NCBI GenBank assembly: GCA_002415485.1
Contig: DHYU01000023.1
Coordinates: 32,348 to 60,398 of the forward strand
Length of the DNA stretch: 28,051 nucleotides
Source: Proteobacteria bacterium UBA5122
GTDB lineage: Bacteria; Pseudomonadota; Gammaproteobacteria; Tenderiales; Tenderiaceae
Direction: 5' to 3'
Of this stretch, positions 1 through 8,448 are shown piece by piece; position 1 is the stretch's first letter, and each line of letters opens with the position of its first letter. The position numbers and the translations under genes are program-made. Below the pieces are notes generated by a model. It worked only from the letters and a program-made list of their open reading frames with translations. It was not told the origin of the DNA and did no database searches.

Positions 1-513
1 GTCTGGCTCAACGGCATGGAAGTCACGCAGTTCACCTACTTCCAACAGGTCGGCGGCCTCGACTGCAAACCCGTCACCGGCGAGATCACCTACGGCCTGG
101 AGCGTCTGGCGATGTACATCCAGGGCGTCGACAGCGTTTACGACCTGGTCTGGGCCCATGGCCCCGATGGTGATGTGACCTACGGCGATGTCTTCCATCA
201 GAATGAGGTCGAACAATCGGCCTACAACTTTGAACACGCCAACACCGACGCGCTGTTTGCCTGGTTCGATGCCTGCGAGAAAGAGAGTCAGGCGCTGATC
301 GAGGCGGGCCTGCCGCTGCCAGCCTACGAACAGATGCTCAAGGGCTCGCACACCTTTAATATGCTCGACGCCCGCCGCGCCATCTCGGTGACCGAACGCG
401 CGCGTTATATCGGTCGTGTGCGCGGCCTGTCGCGCGCCGTGGCCGAGGCCTATTACAACGCTCGGGAGAGACTCGGCTTCCCGCTGGTGAAAAAAGGGGG
501 GAGCGCACAATGA
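1..513 (+). CDS. glyQ: Glycyl-tRNA synthetase alpha subunit, 5'-truncated
   Basis: C-terminal part of the class IIc glycyl-tRNA synthetase alpha subunit, which with GlyS charges tRNA-Gly in the cytoplasm. The frame is open from base 1 (VWLNG before the first in-frame ATG at 16), so the gene begins outside the window and the ATG at 16 is internal. Very conserved GlyQ stretches are visible: WLNGMEVTQFTYFQQVGG, then TGEITYGLERLAMY, then LLDARRAISVTERARYI-like helices near the end. The family is about 300 residues, so about 170 of them are here. The stop overlaps the glyS start (ATGA at 510-513), indicating translational coupling in a glyQS operon. GC content is visibly higher than in the rest of the window, as expected for an ancient core gene. 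Confidence 0.98.
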   Translation, partial: VWLNGMEVTQFTYFQQVGGLDCKPVTGEITYGLERLAMYIQGVDSVYDLVWAHGPDGDVTYGDVFHQNEVEQSAYNFEHANTDALFAWFDACEKESQALIEAGLPLPAYEQMLKGSHTFNMLDARRAISVTERARYIGRVRGLSRAVAEAYYNARERLGFPLVKKGGSAQ

Positions 514-2600
514 GCGAACAACGTGATCTGCTGATCGAGCTGGGCACCGAAGAGCTGCCACCGAAGGCGCTGCGCAAACTGTCGCAGGCCTTCACCCAGG
601 GTGTGCGCGAAGGGCTGGATGCCGCCGGTGTGAACTATGGTGAGATTCAGGACTTCGCCGCGCCGCGCCGTTTGGCGATTCTGATCAAGGGCCTCGACAC
701 CGCCCAGGCCGACAAGGCCAGCGAGCGTCGTGGCCCTGCCGTGCAGGCCGCCTTCAATGACGATGGCCTGCCGACCAAGGCCCTGGAGGGGTTTGCCCGT
801 TCCTGTGGCGTCGAGGTCGATCAACTGGAGAAACTGGAGACCGACAAGGGTGCATGGCTGGTGCATCGTAGTTTGGTCGCCGGTCAGGCCACCGCTGAAC
901 TGATCCCCGGCATCGTCGAGACCTCGCTCAATAAACTGCCGATCCCGAAGCGCATGCGCTGGGGTGATCTGGATGCCGAATTCGTGCGCCCGGTGCACTG
1001 GCTGGTGCTGTTGTTCGGCAGCGACGTGATCGAGGCCGAGATCCTGAGTGTGAAATCGGGCAAGCAGACCCGTGGTCACCGCTTCCACCACCCGGCGGCC
1101 ATTACCATCAGCAGCCCGGCCGAATACGCGCCGTTGCTGGAGACCGAAGGCCGCGTCGTCGCCAACTTTGAGACGCGCCTGGAGGCCGTACGTGGCCAGG
1201 TGCAGGAGGCTGCAGTCAAACTCGGCGGCACGGCCGTCATCGATGAAGACCTGCTGGCCGAAGTGACGAGCATGGTCGAGTGGCCCGTGGCCGTTGCCGG
1301 CTCGTTTGAGCAGCGCTTCCTCGACGTGCCTGCTGAAGCGTTGATCTCGGCGATGAAGGGTCACCAAAAATATTTCCACGTGGTCGATGGCAACGGCAAG
1401 CTGATGCCGAACTTCATCACCGTCAGCAATATCGATAGCAAAGACCTGGATGCCGTGCGCGCCGGCAACGAGCGCGTGATTCGTCCGCGCCTGACCGATG
1501 CCGAGTTCTTCTGGACCCAGGATCGCAAGCAGCGTCTGGCCGATCGCCGTGAATCCTTGAAGAGCGTCATCTTCCAAAAAGAGCTGGGCACCGTGTTCGA
1601 CAAGTCGGAACGCGTCGCCAAGCTGGCCGGTGAAATTGCCGCGCAGCTGGGGGCCAAACGCGAAGCGGGCGAGCGCGCCGGTCAGCTGGCCAAGTGCGAC
1701 CTGATGTCGGCGATGGTCGGTGAGTTCCCCGAACTGCAAGGCATCATGGGCCGTTATTACGCCGCGCTCGATGGCGAAGGCGAGGCCGTTGCCAATGCGA
1801 TGGACGAACAATATATGCCGCGCTTTGCCGGTGACGACCTGCCCAGTGGCAGCGTCGGCCAGGCCTTGGCGATTGCCGATAAGATCGACACGTTGGTCGG
1901 CATCTTCGGCATTGGTCAGCCGCCAACGGGTTCGAAAGATCCGTTCGCCTTGCGCCGTCAGGCCTTGGGTGTGCTGCGCAGCATGATCGAACAGAAGCTG
2001 GAGTTGGATCTGGCAGGGCTGATCGCGGAGAGCGTCACGCTGTATAAACTGGCGCAACGCAGCTTCGATGCGGGTCTGGCCAAACAGGTCTTCGATTTCA
2101 TGATGGAACGCCTGCGCGCCTACTACCTCGATAGCGGTGCGTCGGTGCATGTGTTTGAGGCCGTGTTGGCGGTAGAGGCGACCCAGCCTTACGACTTTGA
2201 TCAACGCGTGCGCGCGGTCGATGCCTTCCGCAAACTGGATGCTGCCGAGTCATTGGCTGCGGCGAACAAGCGTGCCTCTAACATCCTGCGTCAGGCGGCA
2301 GAGAAGGGTGAGACCATTCCGGCGGCGGTGAACAGTGCTCTGCTACAAGAGTCTGCCGAACAGGCCCTGGCCGAGCGCATCAATGCGGTCGCCGAGTCGG
2401 TCAAGCCCGCGTTGGCTAAATTCGATTACAGCTCGGCCTTGAATGAAATGGCCGCGCTGCGTGAGGCTGTTGATACCTTCTTTGATGAAGTGATGGTCAT
2501 GGCCGAAGACGAGGCAGTGCGTTTGAATCGTCTGGCCCTGTTGAATCAGTTGCGTGACCTGTTCCTGCAAATTGCTGATGTTTCTCGCCTACAGGACTAA
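510..2600 (+). CDS. glyS: Glycyl-tRNA synthetase beta subunit
   Basis: Full-length beta subunit (696 residues; family about 690) of the heterotetrameric glycyl-tRNA synthetase. It begins with the hallmark LIELGTEELPPKAL and contains the conserved MKGHQKYFHV segment near residues 284-293. The C-terminal part (about residues 580-690, ending in LLNQLRDLFLQIADVSRL) is the DALR-type anticodon-binding region. It is coupled to glyQ by a 4-base overlap and followed by gmhB after 3 bases, so the run glyQ-glyS-gmhB-plsC is probably one transcript. A long open frame on the opposite strand (453-2204) is a by-product of the GC-rich codon use, not a gene. Confidence 0.98.
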   Translation: MSEQRDLLIELGTEELPPKALRKLSQAFTQGVREGLDAAGVNYGEIQDFAAPRRLAILIKGLDTAQADKASERRGPAVQAAFNDDGLPTKALEGFARSCGVEVDQLEKLETDKGAWLVHRSLVAGQATAELIPGIVETSLNKLPIPKRMRWGDLDAEFVRPVHWLVLLFGSDVIEAEILSVKSGKQTRGHRFHHPAAITISSPAEYAPLLETEGRVVANFETRLEAVRGQVQEAAVKLGGTAVIDEDLLAEVTSMVEWPVAVAGSFEQRFLDVPAEALISAMKGHQKYFHVVDGNGKLMPNFITVSNIDSKDLDAVRAGNERVIRPRLTDAEFFWTQDRKQRLADRRESLKSVIFQKELGTVFDKSERVAKLAGEIAAQLGAKREAGERAGQLAKCDLMSAMVGEFPELQGIMGRYYAALDGEGEAVANAMDEQYMPRFAGDDLPSGSVGQALAIADKIDTLVGIFGIGQPPTGSKDPFALRRQALGVLRSMIEQKLELDLAGLIAESVTLYKLAQRSFDAGLAKQVFDFMMERLRAYYLDSGASVHVFEAVLAVEATQPYDFDQRVRAVDAFRKLDAAESLAAANKRASNILRQAAEKGETIPAAVNSALLQESAEQALAERINAVAESVKPALAKFDYSSALNEMAALREAVDTFFDEVMVMAEDEAVRLNRLALLNQLRDLFLQIADVSRLQD

Positions 2601-2603
2601 AAG

Positions 2604-3140
2604 ATGAAGTTAATCATCCTCGATCGCGATGGTGTCATCAACGAAGATTCGGACGACTACATCAAATCGCCTGATGAGTGGTTGCCAGTCCCCGGTAGCC
2701 TGGAGGCGATCGCACGCCTGACCTTGAACGATTACCACATCGTTGTGGTCACAAATCAGTCGGGCGTGGCGCGTGGCCTCTATGATCTGGAAACACTGAT
2801 GCGCATCCATGACAAGATGCATCGGCTGGTCGGTGAGGCAGGTGGTCGTATCGATGCGGTGTTGTTTTGTCCGCATGGACCGGAGGCAGCCTGTAATTGT
2901 CGCAAGCCCAAGCCGGGCATGTTTGAAGAGGTTGGCCGCCGTTTGAATATGGATTTGGCGGGTGTGCCTGCGGTTGGTGATTCGCTGCGTGATCTGCAGG
3001 CGGCACAGGCCGTCGGTGCTCAACCGATCTTGGTGCGCACCGGCAAGGGCGAGCGTACCTTGCAAAAGCCGGAGTCGATCGTCGGTATCCCGGTGTTTGA
3101 TAATCTGGCGGCTGTCGTTGATGATTTATTAAAAAAATAG
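2604..3140 (+). CDS. gmhB: D-glycero-beta-D-manno-heptose 1,7-bisphosphate 7-phosphatase
   Basis: HAD-superfamily phosphatase (178 residues) that removes the 7-phosphate from heptose bisphosphate in ADP-heptose synthesis for the LPS inner core. Seen: the catalytic motif LDRDGVIN with nucleophile and acid Asp7/Asp9, the Thr/Asn motif VVTNQSG (48-54), the zinc-binding cluster Cys89-x-His91 with Cys97-x-Cys99 typical of GmhB, then Lys101 and the GDSLRD motif (125-130). The ATG at 2604 is 3 bases after glyS. Histidinol-phosphate phosphatase (HisB-N) is the nearest alternative, but the position between glyS and plsC matches gmhB in other gammaproteobacteria. Confidence 0.94.
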   Translation: MKLIILDRDGVINEDSDDYIKSPDEWLPVPGSLEAIARLTLNDYHIVVVTNQSGVARGLYDLETLMRIHDKMHRLVGEAGGRIDAVLFCPHGPEAACNCRKPKPGMFEEVGRRLNMDLAGVPAVGDSLRDLQAAQAVGAQPILVRTGKGERTLQKPESIVGIPVFDNLAAVVDDLLKK

Positions 3141-3144
3141 GCTT

Positions 3145-3879
3145 ATGCGTTTTATTCGGTCACTGTTATTTTCGATGGGCATGATTGCTGCGGTGTTGGT
3201 CTTTACGCCAATCTCGCTGTTGACATTCCCATTGCCGTTCAAAAGCCGTTACGCCGTGATTTCGAGCTGTGCCAAGTTTGTTATCTGGTGGTTAAAGGTC
3301 ACGTGTAATTTGCGTTTTGAAGTGGAAGGCCGTGAAAACATCCCGGTGGAGACATCTATCATCTTTGGCAAACATTCTTCCGCCTGGGAGACCTTTGCCT
3401 TTCAGTGCATCTTTCCGGCACAGACCTGGGTGTTAAAGCGTGAGTTGTTGTTTGTGCCATTCTTCGGTTGGGGCTTGGCCATGCTGCGCCCAGTCGCGAT
3501 AGATCGCGCCACCGGACGCAAGGCCTTAAAGCAGCTTGTAGATCAAGGCAAAGAACGTTTGAATCACGATAGTTGGCTGGTGATCTTTCCTGAAGGTACG
3601 CGTATGTCGCCGGGCAAGCAGCGTAAGTTTGGTTTTGGTGCAGCGATGCTGGCGGAGAAGAGTGGGCACCCTGCTGTGCCTGTAGCGCACAATGCCGGTG
3701 AATTCTGGGCGCGGCGTGAATTTCTGAAAAAACCGGGCACGATCAAGGTCGTGATCGGCAAGCCGATCGTTACCCAAGGCCGCAAGGCCGGTGACATCAA
3801 TGAAGAGGCGGAGGCCTGGATGATGCAGGCGATGGAGCGCATCACGGGGCAGCCGCAAGAGATCGTTGAGCGCAAATAA
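3145..3879 (+). CDS. plsC: 1-acyl-sn-glycerol-3-phosphate acyltransferase (PlsC family)
   Basis: Inner-membrane acyltransferase (244 residues) that would convert lysophosphatidate to phosphatidate. An N-terminal hydrophobic segment (about residues 4-30) anchors it. The acyltransferase blocks are visible in order: His77-Ser-Ser-Ala-Trp-Glu82 (block I), GWGLAMLRPVAIDR (about 108-121, block II), FPEGTR (148-153, block III) and a VPVAHNAG stretch (block IV). Block I reads HX4E rather than the canonical HX4D; this is a known subfamily variant (KHxSxWET) in beta- and gammaproteobacteria, so it does not imply inactivity. It lies 4 bases after gmhB, in the same operon. The next gene probably starts inside its 3' end. 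Confidence 0.93.
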   Translation: MRFIRSLLFSMGMIAAVLVFTPISLLTFPLPFKSRYAVISSCAKFVIWWLKVTCNLRFEVEGRENIPVETSIIFGKHSSAWETFAFQCIFPAQTWVLKRELLFVPFFGWGLAMLRPVAIDRATGRKALKQLVDQGKERLNHDSWLVIFPEGTRMSPGKQRKFGFGAAMLAEKSGHPAVPVAHNAGEFWARREFLKKPGTIKVVIGKPIVTQGRKAGDINEEAEAWMMQAMERITGQPQEIVERK

Positions 3880-4468
3880 ACTATCTTCGAAAAGTGCGCG
3901 CATTGTCCTGATGCGCCATGGTCGGCCGTGTGTTGATAGTCAAAACAGGATTGGCCTGCACCAAATCGCTGATTGGATCGATAGCTACAATCAATCGAGT
4001 ATTGACCTCGGTTATCCCGCGCCGGAAGCAACGATCAATGCGATTGCATCATGTAAGGCCGTGGTGTGCAGTGACCTGCCTCGCTCCATCGACTCGGCAG
4101 CACATCTCGGTCGGACTCAAATTGCGTTAATCGATCCCATGTTCCGTGAAATGAGTTTGCCGTATCTCTGTTGCCGCTCGCCAAAGATGTCCCCTATGTT
4201 CTGGGTAACGGTGTTTCGTTTGAGTTGGCTGATGGGGTTTAGTCGGCATGGTGAATCATTGGCGACGTCTATCCAGCGAGCGAATCACGCGACATCGGTG
4301 TTGATATCGATGGCGCATGCCCACAATGATCTGTTAATGGTGGGGCATGGCTTTCTGAATCGTTATATTGCAAAGACGCTCATCGCCAGTGGTTGGCAAG
4401 GGCCCAAGCGTCCGCTCAGTGGGTATTGGGCGACCAGTATTTATTACTCGCCAGAGATTAATTTATGA
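3866..4468 (+). CDS. Histidine phosphatase superfamily protein
   Basis: 200-residue protein with the histidine-phosphatase signature: LMRHGRP (His18 as presumed phosphate acceptor), SDLPRSIDSAA (Arg73), a possible acid Glu95 in FREMSLP, and MVGHGFLNRY (second catalytic His161). These fit the family, but the substrate cannot be told; SixA-like and cobC/gpm-like members all share the motif. The frame opens with TTG at 3866, 14 bases inside plsC, preceded by a weak purine run; the first ATG (3911) would remove the residues before the RHG motif, so TTG is preferred. The stop overlaps the start of the downstream lipoprotein (ATGA), so all genes from glyQ onward look co-transcribed. Confidence 0.75.
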   Translation: MSANKLSSKSARIVLMRHGRPCVDSQNRIGLHQIADWIDSYNQSSIDLGYPAPEATINAIASCKAVVCSDLPRSIDSAAHLGRTQIALIDPMFREMSLPYLCCRSPKMSPMFWVTVFRLSWLMGFSRHGESLATSIQRANHATSVLISMAHAHNDLLMVGHGFLNRYIAKTLIASGWQGPKRPLSGYWATSIYYSPEINL

Positions 4469-4809
4469 AGATGACTAAGTATGTTTTTCTATGTGTTGGT
4501 CTTGTGTTGTTGTCCGCATGTAGTGATCATGGTTTGCAGGTGACGGAAGAGCATTGGCAATGCGAAGCAAAAAAATGTGAGGCCAGCTTTACATTGACCA
4601 ACGGTGGGCAGCAAACGATTATCGCCCACTATGCAGTGCGTGCGCAAAGCGCGATACAAACCATCGGCTCTGATTTGAGTAAGGGTTTTGTGGTGGCGGA
4701 GATTAAGGAGAATGTGAAGCTCGACGCAGGTCAGTCGCAAGTTATTCGTCATCAGTTTGATGCGGCGCGCCCGCCAACCGATGTCAGTGTGAATGCCTGG
4801 GTCAAATAG
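4465..4809 (+). CDS. Small predicted lipoprotein, function unknown
   Basis: 114-residue protein with a lipoprotein signal peptide: MKMTK positive start, hydrophobic core, then lipobox LLSAC with Cys19 as the lipidated residue. Residue +2 is Ser, which by the usual enterobacterial rule favours the outer membrane. The mature part is about 95 residues with a beta-rich appearance and a Cys pair (CEAKKC) near the start. I do not recognise a family. It is the last gene of the plus-strand run, overlaps its upstream neighbour by 4 bases, and meets the convergent DUF1566 gene tail to tail with an 8-base overlap, so no terminator fits between them. Confidence 0.75.
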   Translation: MKMTKYVFLCVGLVLLSACSDHGLQVTEEHWQCEAKKCEASFTLTNGGQQTIIAHYAVRAQSAIQTIGSDLSKGFVVAEIKENVKLDAGQSQVIRHQFDAARPPTDVSVNAWVK

Positions 4810-6517
4810 ATAGGCGACGACGTAGCGCAATCAATAACGCCAGCAGAGTCATTCCGCCCAGGCTGCCGCCGCCCTGGTTGTGTTGATTGGTTGCCGCGCC
4901 GATGCTGGCATCCAGCGGGTTTAAGTCATCCTCATCTCTCACGCCATCATTATCGTCGTCACTGTCCACCAGATTTGATAGGCCATCGCCATCGGTGTCG
5001 ATATCGGTAGTTACGCTGAAGGTATCGGATATTGTACCAACGGTGAGTGTGGCTTCGCGGGTGATGCCACCGCTAGAAGCGGATAATAAGCGCACTGCGA
5101 CAGAGTCGCCTGAGTTGATGGTGCCATCTATGTTTGTGAACGCGCTGCCATTGATACTGTATTCGCCGCCTATGACCGAGATGGGTAAAGGAATGCTGAA
5201 GTCCTTGATGACGACTTCATTGGAAATGATTTGTTGGTTGAAGGCGCCACCGATCAAGTCGGAAAAATAGAAGTTGTCCGGTGTAGAGTCTTTGGCGGTG
5301 GTTGTTCTGAAGATGGCGGTTTGGTTGCCGATGGTGACCGTGGTCTCGACGGTGCGATTGTTGGTTGTGGCGCTGGTGTGTCGTACAGTGAATTTCTGGT
5401 TGTGATTAATCTCACCATTTGCTGATGTGTATGTTCCGCCATCAATGCTGTATTCGCCATTGGTGATGGATATCTTGGCGCGATCGGAGCCTGTGCCAAC
5501 GCCGGGGAAGGTGATGGTTATCTGCTCGGATACGATCTTGGTTTCAAGTGCTACATCTATCTGTGGAAGGATGCTGAATGCATCTGGATCTTCATAGGTT
5601 TTGAATGGCAAGTGTTGCACCAAGGTATAGGCGTTCTGGATGCTGTTGAGTGCGACCAGGTATGCATCATAGGTTTTGCTTGGTGTTGCTGATGCGTCGG
5701 TAAAGATAAATGTCTCTGTGTCTATGCTATCGAGGAAGCCACTTCTAGTGATGATGTTGTTTAGGACGATGGCGGCGCCCGCATTGTAATTAACGCCAGC
5801 GATGACTTCTTCCGCAGTAGGAGCTACGTTGCCTTGGTTGACGATGATGATGTAGTAGTTCGCATCGATATCAAAACCAAAAGATAGTGTGGCTGATGTG
5901 TTGGTGATGTTCTTGGCAGCAAACTCGTCGATTTCTGGAGCTAGTGTGTCGAATTCCGTTTTGTTCAGGCCATCACGCACGAGTCGTACGTGGTGAGTAT
6001 TTGATTTGGGGGTTGTTGCCACCGCCTGGCCTTGAGCAAAGTTTACGCTCCACGCATTTGGGATGCCGTTTTCAAAATTAGGGGTTGATGCCCAAAACAC
6101 ATCTGATGGGGTGTTGGGAAATATTGTTTGATTGATGGCAGGTGAATGCCAGCAGTGTTCAACGATGGACTGCAGTTCTTTGAAATTCGGTAGTCGCCAG
6201 TCGCTTTTGCTGGCGGTGTTGTCGGTCTGCGCTAGAGAATGAGCCGCCTGCCATGTATGTGTCGTCGCTGTGCCGGTGCAGCCGGGGAAGTTTTGCCCTT
6301 CGGCGCACTGTTTCCAGATCAAGCCGGTGGAGTGTTGAATGACGGTGCCATTGCCGACGTCGGTGAAATCGGAGCTGGGGGTCGATTCGGGGATTGTGCT
6401 TAAAGTATTACCAGCGGTGCAGGCGGCGTTTGCATAGGGAGTAAACACCGACAGGCTTAAGAGTGCTGCACTGTACGTGGCAAAGATCCCGATTCTTGTG
6501 CGACTATGGGCCATCAC
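4802..6517 (-). CDS. Exported DUF1566/TSP3 protein with GlyGly-CTERM tail
   Basis: 571-residue surface or secreted protein. Domains in order: signal peptide (cleavage about residue 31, ANA|AC); a DUF1566 (Lcl C-terminal-like) domain about 52-183 with GTVIQHSTGLIWKQC, DWRLPNFKELQSIV and HHVRLVRDG; a beta-rich linker; two homologous modules about 325-408 and 435-505, each containing GEYSI(D/N)G and ending in T(V)TIG/TVGT; calcium-type thrombospondin-3 repeats DTDGDGLSNLVDSDDDNDG (506-524); and a C-terminal GGGSLGG, hydrophobic stretch and RRR (549-568). That tail matches the GlyGly-CTERM signal processed by rhombosortase. GTG at 6517 is immediately followed by ATG (6514), the likelier start. 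It overlaps the upstream DUF1566 gene by 11-14 bases. No rhombosortase is in the window. Confidence 0.85.
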   Translation of the reverse strand: MMAHSRTRIGIFATYSAALLSLSVFTPYANAACTAGNTLSTIPESTPSSDFTDVGNGTVIQHSTGLIWKQCAEGQNFPGCTGTATTHTWQAAHSLAQTDNTASKSDWRLPNFKELQSIVEHCWHSPAINQTIFPNTPSDVFWASTPNFENGIPNAWSVNFAQGQAVATTPKSNTHHVRLVRDGLNKTEFDTLAPEIDEFAAKNITNTSATLSFGFDIDANYYIIIVNQGNVAPTAEEVIAGVNYNAGAAIVLNNIITRSGFLDSIDTETFIFTDASATPSKTYDAYLVALNSIQNAYTLVQHLPFKTYEDPDAFSILPQIDVALETKIVSEQITITFPGVGTGSDRAKISITNGEYSIDGGTYTSANGEINHNQKFTVRHTSATTNNRTVETTVTIGNQTAIFRTTTAKDSTPDNFYFSDLIGGAFNQQIISNEVVIKDFSIPLPISVIGGEYSINGSAFTNIDGTINSGDSVAVRLLSASSGGITREATLTVGTISDTFSVTTDIDTDGDGLSNLVDSDDDNDGVRDEDDLNPLDASIGAATNQHNQGGGSLGGMTLLALLIALRRRLSI

Positions 6518-7319
6518 TCACCAGTATGATGTGTGTGGTTGCGGACTTTGTATCATGTGGCTGGTTGCCATTGGCGCTGGCGGAGGTCTTGTGTCCGAAG
6601 TCTACTTGCCAGGCGTTGGTGGGTGTATTGGCAACGGTGGTTGCTGTCCAATAACGTGCAGCTCTGAGGTTGGGGAAGTAGCTGCTATCAGCTTTTAAGC
6701 CCAAGGTGCCGGCATGCATGATGGATAACAACTCATGCACAGTTGGTGCGCGCCAATTTGCGCGGCCACAGAGGCTGGTGGCATTGATGTCGACAATATA
6801 TTTTTCCAGGTCGCAGCGAGATGGGTCATGGCAGTTATCGCCGCCGTCGGCAGTGCCGGCGTTGCCGCCATTAACGGCGCCATTACTGTTATACCAACTG
6901 TAGGTGTGGGATGCTGCGCGCAGGCCGGTACTGGTCTTCATTTCCCAGCGTAGGCCGGTGATGTTGTCATGGGTGCATGCCCATTCATTTGCGCCCGAGC
7001 CGAGGGTGGCGGTGGCAGGTAGGGTGGTGCCGCTGCTATCGATTTTGCTGTAATCAAAGCCCGCGGTGCCTGCGCCCGTTTTTTTAAACAAGCGCTCTAC
7101 ATTGGCTGCATCGTAGCCGTAACGGCCATCTTGTCGCGGCAATGGTGCTGAGTCTCCTGTATTGCCGCTATTACAGAGTTCCATGGCGCCACCACCGCGG
7201 TCACAGTCGGAGACGCCTGTGTCTGCAAGGCGGCCGGCTGCCATCAACATGTTGCCCCAGCCCTGACAGGTTACAAACAGGATTAGGGGCAATACAAGGG
7301 CACGGTGTTTATTGTGCAT
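6504..7319 (-). CDS. Exported DUF1566-domain protein
   Basis: 271-residue protein with an N-terminal signal peptide (positive HNKHR, hydrophobic core to about residue 28) and a C-terminal DUF1566 domain. The domain is recognisable by TGLRWEMK, a segment with CHDPSRCDLEKY, NWRAPTVHELLSIMH, YWTATTVANTP..AWQVDFG and a final HIILVSDG that aligns with HHVRLVRDG in its neighbour. Cysteines are frequent, which fits a periplasmic or extracellular location. It lacks any C-terminal sorting tail. It precedes and overlaps the GlyGly-CTERM DUF1566 gene, so both are likely produced from one transcript. A purine-rich GGAACGGA lies just before the ATG. The role of DUF1566 proteins is not established. Confidence 0.82.
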   Translation of the reverse strand: MHNKHRALVLPLILFVTCQGWGNMLMAAGRLADTGVSDCDRGGGAMELCNSGNTGDSAPLPRQDGRYGYDAANVERLFKKTGAGTAGFDYSKIDSSGTTLPATATLGSGANEWACTHDNITGLRWEMKTSTGLRAASHTYSWYNSNGAVNGGNAGTADGGDNCHDPSRCDLEKYIVDINATSLCGRANWRAPTVHELLSIMHAGTLGLKADSSYFPNLRAARYWTATTVANTPTNAWQVDFGHKTSASANGNQPHDTKSATTHIILVSDGP

Positions 7320-7588
7320 AATTCCGTTCCGGCGGGCAGTCTGGTAAATACAGGATAATGATACTAATCAACATTTAGCTAAGCCTGCAGTATATTTACT
7401 TATCTATAGGCTGTACAGAAACCGGCAGTCGTGTCTGTGTTTCTAATGCGGCACATATGTTTATTAAGACCTGTATGGCAGTGGTTAGTTGCCGCCGGGC
7501 GGTGATAGGCTACGCTGTTGTTTCTATTGCCGCGCTGGGGCGCGGTTATCGGTAGTACTTCCTTTAGATTATTCAAGGGCAAGTTGAC

Positions 7589-8416
7589 GTGAGTTTTGAC
7601 GAATTTCTAAACAATCCCGTGGTCCAATCGTCGATTGTGCCATTTGCAGTCGGTCTGCTGGCGTTGGTGATATTGCGACGCATGGGGTGGATGTGGGCCG
7701 GGCTGTCGGCAGTGATTGGTTTTTACGCTGCAGTTTATTTGATCCATGGTTTCGACTGGCTACCCTTGCGCAGCAATAACAAGATTATGTGGTTGGGGCT
7801 GGGGGCGGTGGTCGTGGGATTGGCGTTGGATCTTTATCCGGGGCCGCGTAAGCCAGTGTTGCCGTTGTTGTTTGTTGCCGGTGCGGCGGCAGTGGTTTGG
7901 CTGATATGGCCGAAATTATCGCGCATGGAAGGGCTTGAGTGGTTGTTGCTTGCGGCATCGGCGGCTGTGTATGGTGGTTGGATGGTCGCCAGTTTTGACG
8001 GTTTGCGCGATAAGCCGCTGACCGCAGATAGTGCCTTATTGGCCTTGGCTTTGGGGGTTGGTCTGTGTGCGGTCTTTGGCGCGAGTGCATCGTATGGTCA
8101 ATTGGCCTCCGCCATTGCGGCGGCGGTTGGGGCGCGTTGGCTGTTGCATGTGCTAGGTAAGGGGAGTGCCGTTGGTGCATTGGGTGTGTTGCCCTTGGCA
8201 ATGTTGTGTGCGGCATTCAGTTTTGGTGCATATGTTTACGCTAATATGCCGTGGTATGTGTTGCCGTTGTTGGCGCTTATTCCTCTGTTGGCGCGTGTGC
8301 CGCTGGCAGGTATGCCGGCAATGGCGTTGGGGGTTGTGACGGTGTTTGTTTGCGGGTTGCCGGCCGCGATCTCGGTCTATCTGACGCGAGAGGCGGCTGG
8401 TGGGTTGCTTTATTAG
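7589..8416 (+). CDS. Polytopic inner-membrane protein, unknown function
   Basis: 275-residue, very hydrophobic protein with about nine or ten predicted membrane segments (roughly 12-30, 36-53, 66-82, 89-107, 117-135, 149-167, 170-188, 197-217, 222-240 and 243-265). The start is GTG at 7589, with an AAGGGCAAG run 8-10 bases upstream. No catalytic motif was recognised. I checked specifically for a rhomboid GxSG serine because a GlyGly-CTERM protein is encoded nearby; it has GASA instead, so it is not a convincing rhombosortase. yceI follows after 32 bases on the same strand and may be co-transcribed. Confidence 0.7.
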   Translation: MSFDEFLNNPVVQSSIVPFAVGLLALVILRRMGWMWAGLSAVIGFYAAVYLIHGFDWLPLRSNNKIMWLGLGAVVVGLALDLYPGPRKPVLPLLFVAGAAAVVWLIWPKLSRMEGLEWLLLAASAAVYGGWMVASFDGLRDKPLTADSALLALALGVGLCAVFGASASYGQLASAIAAAVGARWLLHVLGKGSAVGALGVLPLAMLCAAFSFGAYVYANMPWYVLPLLALIPLLARVPLAGMPAMALGVVTVFVCGLPAAISVYLTREAAGGLLY

Positions 8417-8448
8417 TCAATGATTGATGTTTATCAGGGGAGAACAAA

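Noticed and set aside
453..2204. 583-codon open frame opposite glyS (minus strand)
   Set aside because: It mirrors the highly conserved glyS frame; GC-rich codon use removes stops on the other strand, and the product has no recognisable domain, signal or ribosome site.
3355..3400. Inactivated acyltransferase because block I is HX4E
   Set aside because: KHxSxWE is an established variant in proteobacterial PlsC-type enzymes, and the other blocks are intact.
7589..8416. Rhombosortase for the nearby GlyGly-CTERM protein
   Set aside because: The protein is polytopic but lacks a GxSG motif (GASA instead) and has too many membrane segments.
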